Position numbers and translations under genes: made by a program | The notes under the pieces: model-generated | What the model saw: only the letters and a program-made list of their open reading frames with translations | Databases searched by the model: none | Told to the model about the DNA's origin: nothing | Shown: positions 53,663-62,823 of the stretch, one piece after another | Numbering within the stretch: position 1 is the stretch's first letter | How the letters are laid out: each line of letters begins with the position of its first letter | NCBI GenBank assembly: GCA_009733745.1 | Contig: WNWL01000001.1 | Location: 806,001-870,000 of the forward strand | DNA length: 64,000 nt | Reading direction: 5' to 3' | Source of the DNA: Oceanobacillus sp. HTM 045 | GTDB taxonomy: Bacteria; Pseudomonadota; Alphaproteobacteria; Rhodobacterales; Rhodobacteraceae

Positions 53663-54604
53663 TTGGCAAGGGCTGCAAACACGCTGGAGAAATCGGTCGC
53701 GCGCCTGGTGCGCCGGGTGCTCCTTGCGGTCGCGATCCTGGTCTCGCTCGTGCTTCTCATCCTCTGGCGCGCCGACAGCCCGCGGATCGAGCGGATGCGC
53801 ATGGCGCTCGCCGACAGCCTTCTCCCCGGCATCGACGCTGTGGGCCAGCCGCTGGCCTTCCTGACCGCGCTGACCGAGGACTACCAGCAGTTCATCGACC
53901 TCCGCGCGCAGAACCGCGAGCTGCGCCGCGAGATCCAGCGGCTGAAGGCATGGCGCGAGGTCGCCCGCTCGCTGGAAGAGGAAAACGCCCAGCTTCGCGC
54001 GCTCAACCATGTCCGCCTCGCGCCGCGCACCAATTTCGTCACCGGCGACGTGATCGCCGATTCCGGCGGTCCGTTCCTGCAATCGGCGCTGATCAATGTC
54101 GGTGCGCGCGACGGCGTGACGGATGGATCCGCGGTCGTCGACGGCTCCGGCCTCGTCGGCCGCGTCGCGGGTGTAGGCGACAAGGCCACGCGACTCCTGT
54201 TGCTGACCGATTTCTCCAGCCGGGTCCCCGTCATGGTCCGGCCCAGCGGTCGCCGCGGCATCCTCGCGGGCGACGGCACCGATGCGCCGAAACTGGAGTT
54301 CCTTGAGAGCCCCGACGGCGTCTCCCCCGGCGATCTGGTGGAGACGACCGGCGACGGCGGCGTCTTCCCGCCGGGTATTCCCGTCGGCCGCCTCGTGGCG
54401 ACGCCGACCAGCGGCTACCGGGTGCTCCTCGCCGCCGACTATTCGCGGCTGGAGTTCGTCCGCGTCCTCCTCTACGCGCCGGATACGGAGATCGACCGCC
54501 CCGGCGGCCTGATCGTGCCGCCCGGCAGCGAACCGGCGACCGCTCCCGATCCGGCCGCGGAGCCCGTCGCCGAAGGCGCGCCCGACGGCGCACCGACGGA
54601 GTGA
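53663..54604 (+). CDS. mreC: Rod-shape-determining protein MreC
   Basis: A 313-aa bitopic inner-membrane protein. One N-terminal membrane helix (RRVLLAVAILVSLVLLILWR) precedes a coiled coil (about 70-110, DLRAQNRELRREIQRLKAWR) and a periplasmic beta domain (DVIADSGGPFLQSALINVGA, PGIPVGRLVATPT). The tail is Pro/Ala-rich and acidic. In the elongasome MreC activates PBP2. The start is TTG at 53663, supported by AGGGAGGCGGGT; no in-frame ATG occurs before the membrane helix. It begins 22 bp after mreB. Confidence 0.93.
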   Translation: MARAANTLEKSVARLVRRVLLAVAILVSLVLLILWRADSPRIERMRMALADSLLPGIDAVGQPLAFLTALTEDYQQFIDLRAQNRELRREIQRLKAWREVARSLEEENAQLRALNHVRLAPRTNFVTGDVIADSGGPFLQSALINVGARDGVTDGSAVVDGSGLVGRVAGVGDKATRLLLLTDFSSRVPVMVRPSGRRGILAGDGTDAPKLEFLESPDGVSPGDLVETTGDGGVFPPGIPVGRLVATPTSGYRVLLAADYSRLEFVRVLLYAPDTEIDRPGGLIVPPGSEPATAPDPAAEPVAEGAPDGAPTE

Positions 54605-54611
54605 GGCGCGG

Positions 54612-55187
54612 ATGAGCGAGACCGCCCCCTCTTCCCTCGCGAGCCGGGCGCTGCGTGTCCTGCTGCTCGGCTTCCTCGGCCTGGTCGCGATCTTCATCGA
54701 GATCGCGCCGATTGGGTTCACGCCCCATGCGCGGCCGTCGCCCGACATCCTGTTCGCCATCGTCGCCTATTGGTCGGTCCGGCGGCCGGGATCGACGCCG
54801 GTGATGCTGATCTTCGGCCTCGGCCTAGTGCGCGACCTGCTGGCGGACGTGCCGGTGGGTGCGGGCACGCTGGCGCTGATCCTTGTGGTGGAGTTCCTGC
54901 GGACGCAGGGCGCGACGCTGGTGCGGCAGTCCTTCTTCATCGAGTGGGCCACCGTGTCGATGGTCGCCTTCGTGATGATCTCGATACAATTCCTGCTCGT
55001 GGCGTTGACGCTGGCGCAGCCTCCTTTCGCCTCCGCGCTGCTCTACCAGGGGCTCTACACCGCGGCGGTCTACCCGGCAGTTGCGCTCGTCCTGCGCTGG
55101 GTGCTGCGGATCGGCTGGCGCACGATGGGCCGGCGCGGCGACGACCGGCGCGGCCCGCCGGGCCTCCGCATCGGCGGGAGGGCCTGA
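54612..55187 (+). CDS. mreD: Rod-shape-determining protein MreD
   Basis: A 191-aa multi-pass membrane protein with five or six hydrophobic helices: LRVLLLGFLGLVAIFIEIAP, DILFAIVAYWSVRRPGSTPV, FGLGLVRDLLADVPVGAGTL, ILVVEFLRTQG, and ATVSMVAFVMISIQFLLVAL. The LVRDLLADVPVGAGT motif and operon position identify it. It partners MreC and the PBP2-RodA synthase. It starts 7 bp after mreC and ends 2 bp before mrdA. Confidence 0.92.
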   Translation: MSETAPSSLASRALRVLLLGFLGLVAIFIEIAPIGFTPHARPSPDILFAIVAYWSVRRPGSTPVMLIFGLGLVRDLLADVPVGAGTLALILVVEFLRTQGATLVRQSFFIEWATVSMVAFVMISIQFLLVALTLAQPPFASALLYQGLYTAAVYPAVALVLRWVLRIGWRTMGRRGDDRRGPPGLRIGGRA

Positions 55188-55189
55188 GC

Positions 55190-57157
55190 ATGGCGACCCG
55201 CGGCTTCGGTTTCCGGCAACGCAAGTCCTCCCCCGGCGGTGCGCGGCTCTCGCGCCGGAACCTGATCATGATGGGCGCACAACTCGCAGTGGCCGGCGGG
55301 CTGGCCTGGCGCATGCGCCAGCTACAGGTGATCGAGACCGACCACTACCGCCTGCTGGCGGAGGAGAACCGGATCAACATCCGCCTGATCCCGCCCTCGC
55401 GCGGGCAGATCTTCGATCGCAACGGCGAACCCCTCGCCGTCAACAGCCAGAACTACCGCGTGGTGATGATCCGCGAGCAGGCAGGCGACCCGGACGCGAT
55501 GCTCACCCGGCTCGGCGCGCTGATCGAGATCCCCCCGCATCAGCGCCGCAAGATCCTGAAAGATCTCTCGACCAACAGCGCCTTCGTGCCGGTCACCGTC
55601 GCCGAGCACCTGACATGGCGCGACTTCGCCGAGGTCAACGCCAACGCCCCCGCCCTGCCCGGCATCCTGCCCGAGGTGGGCCTCAGCCGCGAATACCCCC
55701 ACGGCGAGGCGACGGCCCATGTCATCGGCTATGTCAGCGCCGTCACCGAGAAGGACCTCGAACGCGACGACGCCGACGACCCGGTGCTGCTTATCCCCGA
55801 GTTCCAGATCGGCAAGACCGGGATCGAGCGCGCCGAGGAACGCCGCCTCCGCGGCACCGCCGGGCAGCGCCAGATCGAGGTCAACTCGGTCGGCCGCGTC
55901 ATCCGCGAACTGGACCGGACCGAGGGCATCGCCGGCGACGACCTGCACCTGACCGTCGACATGGGCCTGCAGCTCTACGCGCTCGACCGGGTGAAGGACG
56001 AGAGCGCCGCGGTGGTGGTGATGGACATCCAGAACGGCGACCTCGTCGCGCTGGCCTCCAGTCCGAATTTCAACCCGAACTCCTTCGTGGTCGGGATCGG
56101 CCATGACGAGTGGAACTCGCTCCTCAACAACGAGTACCGCCCGCTCTCGAACAAGTGGGCGTCGGGCATGTACCCGCCCGGCTCCACCTTCAAGATGGTG
56201 GTCGCCCTCGCCGCGCTGGAAGCCGGCGTGATCGGCCCCGGCGAGGGGGTCTACTGCCCGGGCCGGATGAAGCTCGGCAACCGCTACTTCCACTGCTGGC
56301 GGCGTGGCGGGCACGGGCACGTGGCGCTGCGCCAGTCGCTGCAACAGTCCTGCGACGTCTACTACTACGAGCTTGCCAAGCGCGCCGGCATCGAGGCGAT
56401 CGGCAACATGGCCCGCCGGCTCGGGCTCGGCGTGGACCTGAACCTGCCGATTCCCGCGCTGAAGTCCGGCCTGATCCCGACCAAGCAGTGGAAGGTGGAG
56501 CGCCACGGCGAGGACTGGACGGTCGGCGACAGTCTCAATTCCGGCATCGGCCAGGGCTTCGTGCTGGCAACCCCGCTCCAGCTCGCGGTGATGACGGCGC
56601 GGATCGCGTCGGGCAAGAACATCGAGCCCCGCCTGATCCGCGCGCGCGACGGCAACCCGGTACCGGTGCCGGAAGCACCCGATCTCGGGATCCGCACGGA
56701 ACATCTGCGCTGGGTGCGCGACGGGATGTTCTCGGTGGTCAACGAACGTCGCGGCACCGCCTACCGCTCGCGCATCGCCGACAAGACGATGGCGATGGCC
56801 GGCAAGACGGGGACGAGCCAGGTCCGCAACATCACCGCGGCCGAGCGCGCCCGCGGCGTGACCCGCAACGACCAGCTCCCCTGGAACCGCCGCGACCATG
56901 CGCTCTTCGTCGCCTTCGCGCCCTACGACGCGCCCCGCTACGCCGTCAGCGTGGTGGTGGAGCATGGCGGGGGCGGCTCCAAGGCCGCCGCGCCGATCGC
57001 GCGCGACGTGATGATGCGCACCCTCTACGGCCCGCGCCCGCCGCTCGAGGCCTACCCGCCCGCCGAGCGCGGCAAGATCAAGGAGATGCGCGAGGCGGAG
57101 CCGCTGCCCGAGCCCGAGGCCGCCCCCCCGCCCGGCGAACGGCGGGTGCGCACATGA
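55190..57157 (+). CDS. mrdA: Penicillin-binding protein 2 (elongasome transpeptidase)
   Basis: A 655-aa class B penicillin-binding protein. After an N-terminal membrane helix (LIMMGAQLAVAGGLAWRM) comes the dimerisation/pedestal domain (NRINIRLIPPSRGQIFDRNG, GLSREYPHGEATAHVIGYVS), then the transpeptidase. The acyl-serine motif is YPPGSTFKM, the second motif SCD in LQQSCDVYYYELAKRAG, and the third KTG in MAGKTGTSQVRN. The C-terminal tail is Pro/Glu-rich. It crosslinks peptidoglycan during elongation together with RodA, whose gene overlaps its stop (ATGA). Confidence 0.96.
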   Translation: MATRGFGFRQRKSSPGGARLSRRNLIMMGAQLAVAGGLAWRMRQLQVIETDHYRLLAEENRINIRLIPPSRGQIFDRNGEPLAVNSQNYRVVMIREQAGDPDAMLTRLGALIEIPPHQRRKILKDLSTNSAFVPVTVAEHLTWRDFAEVNANAPALPGILPEVGLSREYPHGEATAHVIGYVSAVTEKDLERDDADDPVLLIPEFQIGKTGIERAEERRLRGTAGQRQIEVNSVGRVIRELDRTEGIAGDDLHLTVDMGLQLYALDRVKDESAAVVVMDIQNGDLVALASSPNFNPNSFVVGIGHDEWNSLLNNEYRPLSNKWASGMYPPGSTFKMVVALAALEAGVIGPGEGVYCPGRMKLGNRYFHCWRRGGHGHVALRQSLQQSCDVYYYELAKRAGIEAIGNMARRLGLGVDLNLPIPALKSGLIPTKQWKVERHGEDWTVGDSLNSGIGQGFVLATPLQLAVMTARIASGKNIEPRLIRARDGNPVPVPEAPDLGIRTEHLRWVRDGMFSVVNERRGTAYRSRIADKTMAMAGKTGTSQVRNITAAERARGVTRNDQLPWNRRDHALFVAFAPYDAPRYAVSVVVEHGGGGSKAAAPIARDVMMRTLYGPRPPLEAYPPAERGKIKEMREAEPLPEPEAAPPPGERRVRT

Positions 57158-58293
57158 GTTTCATCGACGCCAGCCCGCGATCGCGCAAGCTCAGCTTCGT
57201 CGCCAAGATCGTGCGGCTCAACTGGCCCCTCATCCTGCTGGTCAGCGCGGTCGCGGGCGCGGGGTTCCTGATGCTCTACTCCGTCGCCGGGGGCTCGCTC
57301 GACCCGTGGTCGGGCCGGCAGATGGCGCGGTTCGGCGTCGGAATCGTGCTGATGCTGATCGTCGCGCTGATCGACATCCGGTTCTGGCGCTGGCTCTCGC
57401 CCTTCGCCTATGTCATCGCGCTCCTGCTGCTGGTGGCCGTGGAGTTCGTCGGCGATGCGCAGATGGGCGCGCAACGCTGGATCGATCTCGGGCCGATCCA
57501 GCTCCAGCCGTCGGAACTGATGAAGGTCGGCCTCGTGATGGCGCTGGCCCGCTACTACGACTGGCTCGATGCCGACCGCGTGTCGCGCCCGCTCTGGCTC
57601 CTGCCCCCGCTGCTCCTGATGGCGGTGCCGATGCTGCTGGTGCTCAAGCAGCCCGATCTCGGCACGGCGCTGCTACTCGGGCTTGGCGGCATGGTGGTGA
57701 TGTTCCTCGCCGGGGTGAGTTGGTGGTTTTTCGCCATCCTCGTCGGCCTTGGCGGCGGCATCATCTTCGCGGTGATGGAATCGCGCGGCACCGACTGGCA
57801 GATCCTCAAGGACTACCAGTACCGCCGCATCGAGGTGTTCCTGGACCCCTCCAAGGAACCTCTCGGCGCGGGCTATCACATCACGCAGGCCAAGATCGCG
57901 ATGGGCTCGGGCGGCATCTCCGGGCGGGGCTTCATGCAGGGCACGCAGTCGCGCCTGAACTTCATCCCGGAGAAGCACACCGACTTCATCTTCACCACCT
58001 TCTCGGAGGAGTTCGGCTTCGTCGGCTCGGTCTCGCTGCTCGTTCTATACGTGCTGATCCTCGTGTTCTGCGGTGCGTCGGTGATCGCGAACAGGAACCG
58101 CTACTCGGCGCTGGTGATCGGCGGCCTCTCGGCGACGTTCTTCTTCTTCTGGGCCGTCAACATGGCGATGGTCATGGGGCTTGCGCCGGTGGTGGGCGTG
58201 CCGCTACCGCTTGTCAGCTATGGCGGCAGCGCCATGCTGGTGCTGCTGCTCGCGTTCGGGCTGATCCAGTCGGCCCATGTCCACAGACCCTGA
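57154..58293 (+). CDS. rodA: Peptidoglycan glycosyltransferase RodA
   Basis: A 379-aa SEDS-family polytopic membrane enzyme that polymerises lipid II as partner of PBP2. Key SEDS features: GAQRWIDLGPIQLQPSELMK, LVLKQPDLGTALLLGLGG, YRRIEVFLDPSKEPLGAGYH, KIAMGSGGISGRGFMQGTQS, FIPEKHTDFIFTTFSEEFGF (catalytic loop with the conserved Asp) and GVPLPLVSYGGSAMLVLLLA. It overlaps mrdA by four bases and ends the rod operon. Confidence 0.97.
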   Translation: MSFIDASPRSRKLSFVAKIVRLNWPLILLVSAVAGAGFLMLYSVAGGSLDPWSGRQMARFGVGIVLMLIVALIDIRFWRWLSPFAYVIALLLLVAVEFVGDAQMGAQRWIDLGPIQLQPSELMKVGLVMALARYYDWLDADRVSRPLWLLPPLLLMAVPMLLVLKQPDLGTALLLGLGGMVVMFLAGVSWWFFAILVGLGGGIIFAVMESRGTDWQILKDYQYRRIEVFLDPSKEPLGAGYHITQAKIAMGSGGISGRGFMQGTQSRLNFIPEKHTDFIFTTFSEEFGFVGSVSLLVLYVLILVFCGASVIANRNRYSALVIGGLSATFFFFWAVNMAMVMGLAPVVGVPLPLVSYGGSAMLVLLLAFGLIQSAHVHRP

Positions 58294-58371
58294 TCCGTCC
58301 AGACCCTGATCTGCCCAGTCCCTGACCTGCCACAGTTCCCGACCTGAACCTGCCTGCCCGAGGATGCCCCC

Positions 58372-59319
58372 ATGCCCGTGACCGTTCTATATGCCGGAAA
58401 CCCGGATCACCGCGATGATTACGAGGTGCAACTCGGTCTCGCTCTGACAGCCGCCGGCATCGACGCGCGCCTCGTGATGCACCCGGACGAGTGCGACCAC
58501 GGAGAGGTCGATTTCATGGTTTTCGGCGCGAACGGCACGGTGAAGGAATTCGCCGGCTACTCGAAGCTCCGGCTCATCCAGAACCTCTGGGCCGGCGTCG
58601 AGGCGGCGCTGGAACTGCCGCTGCCGGAGGACGTGCCCTTCTGCCGGATGGTCGAGCCGGGCCTCACGGAGGGCATGATCGACTACGTCGTCGGGCATTG
58701 CTTCCGCCACCACCTCGACATCGACCAGTTCCTCCCCGGCAAGCCGATCGCGGTCTGGGAAGTGGACCATGCGCCCCTCGCGCGTGACAGGTCGATCACC
58801 GTGCTCGGCATCGGCGAGCTTGGCGCGGCCTGCGCGCGGGCGCTGGCGATGAACGGCTTCAGGGTTCACGGCTGGTCGCGGTCGGCGAAGGAGATCGAAG
58901 GCGTCACCTGCCACCACGGCGACGCGGGCCTCGAGACGGCGCTCCGGGCGGCGGAGATCCTCGTCCTGCTCCTGCCCCACACCGCGCAGACGGAACGGCT
59001 GATCAACGCCGAGCGCCTGGCACTCCTCCCCGAAGGCGCCTGCATCGTCAATGCCGGGCGCGGGCCGCTGATCGACCACCCGGCGCTCATCGCCGCGCTC
59101 GACAGCGGCCATCTCAGGCACGCGACGATGGACGTGTTCGACGTGGAGCCCCTGCCCCCGGAAGATCCCTACTGGTCGCATCCGAAGGTCACGGTCACGC
59201 CGCATATCGCCGCCGTCACCCGCCCGGATACCGCCTCGCAGGTGATCGCGGAGCAGATCGCGCGCGTTCTCGAAGGCGAAACGCCCCGCCATATTGTGAA
59301 CCGGCAGGCGGGATATTAA
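58372..59319 (+). CDS. D-2-hydroxyacid dehydrogenase (GhrA-like glyoxylate/hydroxypyruvate reductase)
   Basis: A 315-aa NAD(P)-dependent reductase. The nucleotide fold is VLGIGELGAACARALAMNGF with HGWSRSAKEIEG following (Ser/Arg rather than Asp after the second strand, suggesting NADP preference). Catalytic segments are VNAGRGPLIDHPALIAALDS with the Arg, a DVFDVEPLPPEDPYW Glu loop, and VTVTPHIAAVTRPDTASQ with the His. The N-terminal substrate domain contains LIQNLWAGVEAALE, typical of GhrA. GAGG lies just before the ATG. It follows rodA by 78 bp. Confidence 0.9.
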   Translation: MPVTVLYAGNPDHRDDYEVQLGLALTAAGIDARLVMHPDECDHGEVDFMVFGANGTVKEFAGYSKLRLIQNLWAGVEAALELPLPEDVPFCRMVEPGLTEGMIDYVVGHCFRHHLDIDQFLPGKPIAVWEVDHAPLARDRSITVLGIGELGAACARALAMNGFRVHGWSRSAKEIEGVTCHHGDAGLETALRAAEILVLLLPHTAQTERLINAERLALLPEGACIVNAGRGPLIDHPALIAALDSGHLRHATMDVFDVEPLPPEDPYWSHPKVTVTPHIAAVTRPDTASQVIAEQIARVLEGETPRHIVNRQAGY

Positions 59320-59348
59320 CTCCTGAGAATCACGCAGGGGGTTGCGAA

Positions 59349-60107
59349 TTGGCGAAGAAGACGGGCCCGGGCCTGAAAAAGAAGACCACTTTCCTGCACC
59401 GGCTCAGGACGTCCTTCCTGACCGGCCTCGTTGTCGTCGCGCCGATCGGGCTGACGATATGGCTGCTCTGGACCATCGTCAGCTTCGTCGACGCGCAGGT
59501 CGTGCCGCTCCTGCCCGAGCCGCTGCGCGACTGGGTCGATATCGGCGTGCCGGGCGTCGGCGTGGTGATCTTCGTCGTCTTTACCGCGGTGGTCGGCTAC
59601 TTCGCCAAGAACCTGTTTGGCCGCCAGATCATCCGCCTCGGCGAGAGCTGGGTGGAACGGATGCCGGTGGTCCGCTCGATCTACAACGCGGTCAAGCAGA
59701 TCACCGAGACGATCTTCACCCAGTCCAAGGCCTCGTTCCAGAAGGCATGTCTCGTCGAGTACCCGCGCAGGGGTATCTGGTCGATCGCCTTCATCTCGAC
59801 CGACACCAAGGGCGAGATCCCCGGCCGCGCGGGCGAGCCGGACATGGTCAGCGTCTTCCTGCCGACCACGCCGAACCCGACATCGGGCTTCCTGCTCTTC
59901 GTGCCGCGGGCGGACGTGCGCATCCTCGATATGACGGTGGAGGAAGCCGCGAAGCTGATCATCTCGGCCGGCCTCGTCGCGCCTCCGGAGAAGGAGGCGA
60001 CCGCCCTGCCCGGCCAGGCGAAGCCGGCACCGGGCAAGCCCGGCACGGCAAATGGCGGCGGCGCTGCGCCGCGCGTGACCCGCGCAGCCGCGATGCCGAA
60101 GGGATAA
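59349..60107 (+). CDS. DUF502-family membrane protein
   Basis: A 252-aa two-helix membrane protein. Helix 1 is FLTGLVVVAPIGLTIWLLWT, helix 2 PGVGVVIFVVFTAVVGYFAK, followed by the conserved cytoplasmic GESWVERMPVVRSIYNAVKQ and IWSIAFISTDTKGE, VFLPTTPNPTSGFLLFVPRA and LDMTVEEAAKLIISAGL motifs of DUF502. The Pro/Ala/Gly-rich tail is disordered. The start is TTG at 59349 with AGGGGG upstream. The molecular role of the family is unknown. Confidence 0.9.
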   Translation: MAKKTGPGLKKKTTFLHRLRTSFLTGLVVVAPIGLTIWLLWTIVSFVDAQVVPLLPEPLRDWVDIGVPGVGVVIFVVFTAVVGYFAKNLFGRQIIRLGESWVERMPVVRSIYNAVKQITETIFTQSKASFQKACLVEYPRRGIWSIAFISTDTKGEIPGRAGEPDMVSVFLPTTPNPTSGFLLFVPRADVRILDMTVEEAAKLIISAGLVAPPEKEATALPGQAKPAPGKPGTANGGGAAPRVTRAAAMPKG

Positions 60108-60183
60108 CCGCCTTCAGGGTGGACCCCTTTCGCTCCCCCCTGTAGCCTCAGATTCAACGTTTGAGCGAAACGCAACGGGCCTG

Positions 60184-60747
60184 ATGACGACGGATCGGGG
60201 AACGACCGGCTACACCCTCGATGGCAACGACTGCATCGTCAGCGTGTTCGGCGCGTGGGACACGTTCGCGCTCGAGAATGACGGCTACCGCTGCACCAGC
60301 GGCAAGGTGATCGGCACGCACCTGTTCAGCCACATCCACGACAACCACTCGGCCACGGCCGTGAGGTCGCTGCTGGATGCCGCGCGGACCTCGATGAAGC
60401 CGGTATCCATCCAGTACAGCTGCGACTCGCCCAACCTCGCGCGGGTCGCCGAGATGACCATGATCGCCGACGAGGACGGCACGGTCATCGTCGCCCACCA
60501 CATCATCAGCGAGGACCCGATCAGGACCTCGCCGAAGACGAAGACCATCCTCGACGGCGGTCCGCTGCGCACCGAACGCCCCATCGTGAAGCGATGCACG
60601 ATGTGCATGCGGATCGACACGCCGAACGGCTGGCGGCACATGTCCGACCTGGAGCCGGACTACACCTCGGATTGCCGCGTGTTCCACGCGGTCTGCGACG
60701 ACTGCATCAAGCACCTGCGCTCGGGGTCCTCCAGGGCCGCGGTCTGA
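60184..60747 (+). CDS. PAS-like protein with two CxxC pairs
   Basis: A 187-aa soluble protein. The N-terminal two thirds look like a PAS-type sensor (YTLDGNDCIVSVFGAWDTFA, GKVIGTHLFSHIHDN, VSIQYSCDSPNLARVAEMTM). The C-terminal part has KRCTMCMRID and, about 40 residues on, AVCDDCIKHL, two CxxC pairs that could bind zinc or an iron-sulfur cluster. No output domain such as kinase or helix-turn-helix is present. The ATG at 60184 lacks a strong ribosome site. It stands alone, 76 bp after the DUF502 gene. Confidence 0.72.
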   Translation: MTTDRGTTGYTLDGNDCIVSVFGAWDTFALENDGYRCTSGKVIGTHLFSHIHDNHSATAVRSLLDAARTSMKPVSIQYSCDSPNLARVAEMTMIADEDGTVIVAHHIISEDPIRTSPKTKTILDGGPLRTERPIVKRCTMCMRIDTPNGWRHMSDLEPDYTSDCRVFHAVCDDCIKHLRSGSSRAAV

Positions 60748-60765
60748 AGCGGCCGACCGCGGGCA

Positions 60766-62559
60766 TTACTCCGCAGGTTCGGCGTACCAGGTTTCCATCC
60801 TGTAGCCGTAGAGCGAATCCCGCTCCGGCTTGGCAAAGCCGCGCAGCCAGGCGAGGCGGTCGGTCGGGAGATAGCCCCACGGCAGGACGTAGATCCCCGA
60901 GGTGAGAACCCGGTCATGGGCCCGCACCGCGGCACGGAAGTCCTCCAGCGTCTCGGCCTCCAGCATCGCGCCGATCGTCGCCTCGACCGCCGGATCGGTG
61001 ATCCCGGCGTAGTTCCGCCCGCCCGGCTCCGACACGTTCTCCGGCGCGAAGTAGATGTACTGTTCCGTCCCCGGCGACAGCGACAGGTACCAGCGATTGA
61101 CGATCACGTCGTAGTCGTACTCGTCCCGGCGCACCGCGTATTGCGCGCTGTCGACCATCCGCACCGAGACATCCACCCCCAGCCGCTTCAGCGATTCGGC
61201 ATAGACCGACGCGAGGGTCTCGTGGCTCTTGGAGGTTACGAGGATCTCGAACGCCAGCGGCTTTCCCGCCGCGTTGGCGCGCGTGCCGCCGGTCACGGTC
61301 CAGCCGGCCTCGTCGAGGAGCTTGCCGGCCCGCCGCAGGTTGCCCCGGTTCCGGCCCGACCCGTCGCTTGCAGGCGGCGTCCACCCCTCCTCCAGCGTAC
61401 CTTCCGGCAGGTCGAAGGGCGCGAGAATCTCGGCCTCCAGCCCCTCGGCGGGTCCGCTGAAGGCCAGGTCGGAATTGGACCAGTAGCTGGTGATGCGCGC
61501 GTACTCGTCGCCGTAGAGCCGGGCGTTGATCCATTCCCAGTCGAAGGCGAGCGTGAGCGCCTCGCGCACGCGGCGGTCGGCGAAGATCTCGCGCCGGGTG
61601 TTGAACACGAACCCCTCCATCCCGGAGGGGCGGGAATGGGGAATCTCGCCGCGGACGATTCGCCCGTCCACCGCGGCGGGGAAGGTGTACCCGTCCTCCC
61701 ACCGCTTCGGATCGTCGTCCTTGAAGATCGACAGAAGACCGGCCGCGAACGCCTCCCAGACCGCCTCGCCGGTCAGGTAGTATTCGAAACGGATCACGTC
61801 GAAGTTGTAGAGCCCGCGGTTCACCGGCAGGTCGCGCCCCCAGTAGTCGGGATTCCTGCGCAACTCGAGGAACCGGCCCGGCTCGAACGCGCCGATGACA
61901 TAGGGGCCGGAGCCGGTGAAGGGCTCGAGCGAGCTCTCCGTGAAGTCCCGGCGCTCCCACTCGTCCTTTTTCAGGATCGGCCGGAGCCCCATCAGCATCG
62001 GAAGCTCGCGGTTGGGCGAGGCGAAGTCGATCCGGACAGATCGCGGCCCGGTCTGTTCGATGCTCTCGACCGCCTGCCACGCTTCGAGATAGCGCGGATG
62101 CCCCTTCTCCCCCAGCAACTTCATGGAATAGATGACGTCTTCCACCGTCACCGGGGATCCGTCCGAAAACCGCGCCTCCTCCCGCAGGGTGAACTCCACC
62201 CAGGACCGGTCCGGCGGCGTCTCGACCGTTTCCGCGAGCAGGCCATAGAGCGTGAAGGGCTCGTCCCAGCTTCGCGCCATCAGGCTCTCCGCCACGAACA
62301 TGCGCAGCTGCCAGGGGGACCGGCCCTTGACGATATAGGGGTTCAGGCTGTCCCAGGACCCCGCCTCGCCATAGACGACGGTGCCCCCCTTGGGTGCCTC
62401 CGGATCGGCATAGGGAAGGTGGGCGAATCCCTCCGGCAGGGCCGGGTCGCCGTGCATCGCGATCCCGTGGGCCGGTTCCGCCCGCGCGGCGCCACTCGCG
62501 CCGAGGGCGAGAAGTATCGCAAGGGCGTGGCCGATCAGTCGGTTAGTGCGCTTTCGCAA
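60766..62559 (-). CDS. ABC-transporter periplasmic oligopeptide-type binding protein (family 5, YejA-like)
   Basis: About 597 aa. A signal peptide (LIGHALAILLALGASGAARA) precedes a family 5 solute-binding domain: HGIAMHGDPALPEGFAHLPY, AEPAHG start, SWVEFTLREEARFSDGSPVT (family signature), GSGPYVIGAFEPGRFLELRR and NPDYWGRDLPVNRGLYNFD. The motifs match the YejA/microcin-C type of oligopeptide-binding proteins. The start is uncertain: no in-frame ATG or GTG precedes the signal peptide at suitable distance, and TTG at 62559 without a ribosome site is the nearest candidate. No permease genes follow in the window. Confidence 0.85.
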   Translation of the reverse strand: MRKRTNRLIGHALAILLALGASGAARAEPAHGIAMHGDPALPEGFAHLPYADPEAPKGGTVVYGEAGSWDSLNPYIVKGRSPWQLRMFVAESLMARSWDEPFTLYGLLAETVETPPDRSWVEFTLREEARFSDGSPVTVEDVIYSMKLLGEKGHPRYLEAWQAVESIEQTGPRSVRIDFASPNRELPMLMGLRPILKKDEWERRDFTESSLEPFTGSGPYVIGAFEPGRFLELRRNPDYWGRDLPVNRGLYNFDVIRFEYYLTGEAVWEAFAAGLLSIFKDDDPKRWEDGYTFPAAVDGRIVRGEIPHSRPSGMEGFVFNTRREIFADRRVREALTLAFDWEWINARLYGDEYARITSYWSNSDLAFSGPAEGLEAEILAPFDLPEGTLEEGWTPPASDGSGRNRGNLRRAGKLLDEAGWTVTGGTRANAAGKPLAFEILVTSKSHETLASVYAESLKRLGVDVSVRMVDSAQYAVRRDEYDYDVIVNRWYLSLSPGTEQYIYFAPENVSEPGGRNYAGITDPAVEATIGAMLEAETLEDFRAAVRAHDRVLTSGIYVLPWGYLPTDRLAWLRGFAKPERDSLYGYRMETWYAEPAE

Positions 62560-62662
62560 GGTTGTGCGAGAAATGGGCTTGTCGGCCCCCGGGTAATTCC
62601 GTATCCTTCTCTCACTGCTCGATAGGTTTCTTGCCTGTATGAAACCTGCCTCAACACCTATA

Positions 62663-62691
62663 GCGCTCCCTTCGGGGAGCGCCTTTTTTTT
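62663..62691 (+). terminator. UUCG-capped rho-independent terminator with no upstream plus-strand gene
   Basis: Perfect 8-bp stem GCGCTCCC / GGGAGCGC with loop TTCG, then CCTTTTTTTT on the plus strand. The nearest plus-strand gene ends at 60747, almost 2 kb away. It therefore probably ends a small RNA transcribed from the region 62540-62660, antisense to the leader of the binding-protein gene. Confidence 0.85.
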
Positions 62692-62823
62692 GGCCGTCGT
62701 CCCCGCAACCCCGTGCTCGGGCATTACTTCCCCTCGATTTCTGCGCTGCAGCATTTATGTGGGTATCGTGCATGTCGCCCTTGGCGGTTCAAGGGCGAAT
62801 CGGAGGCAAAAGGAGATTGGTCC

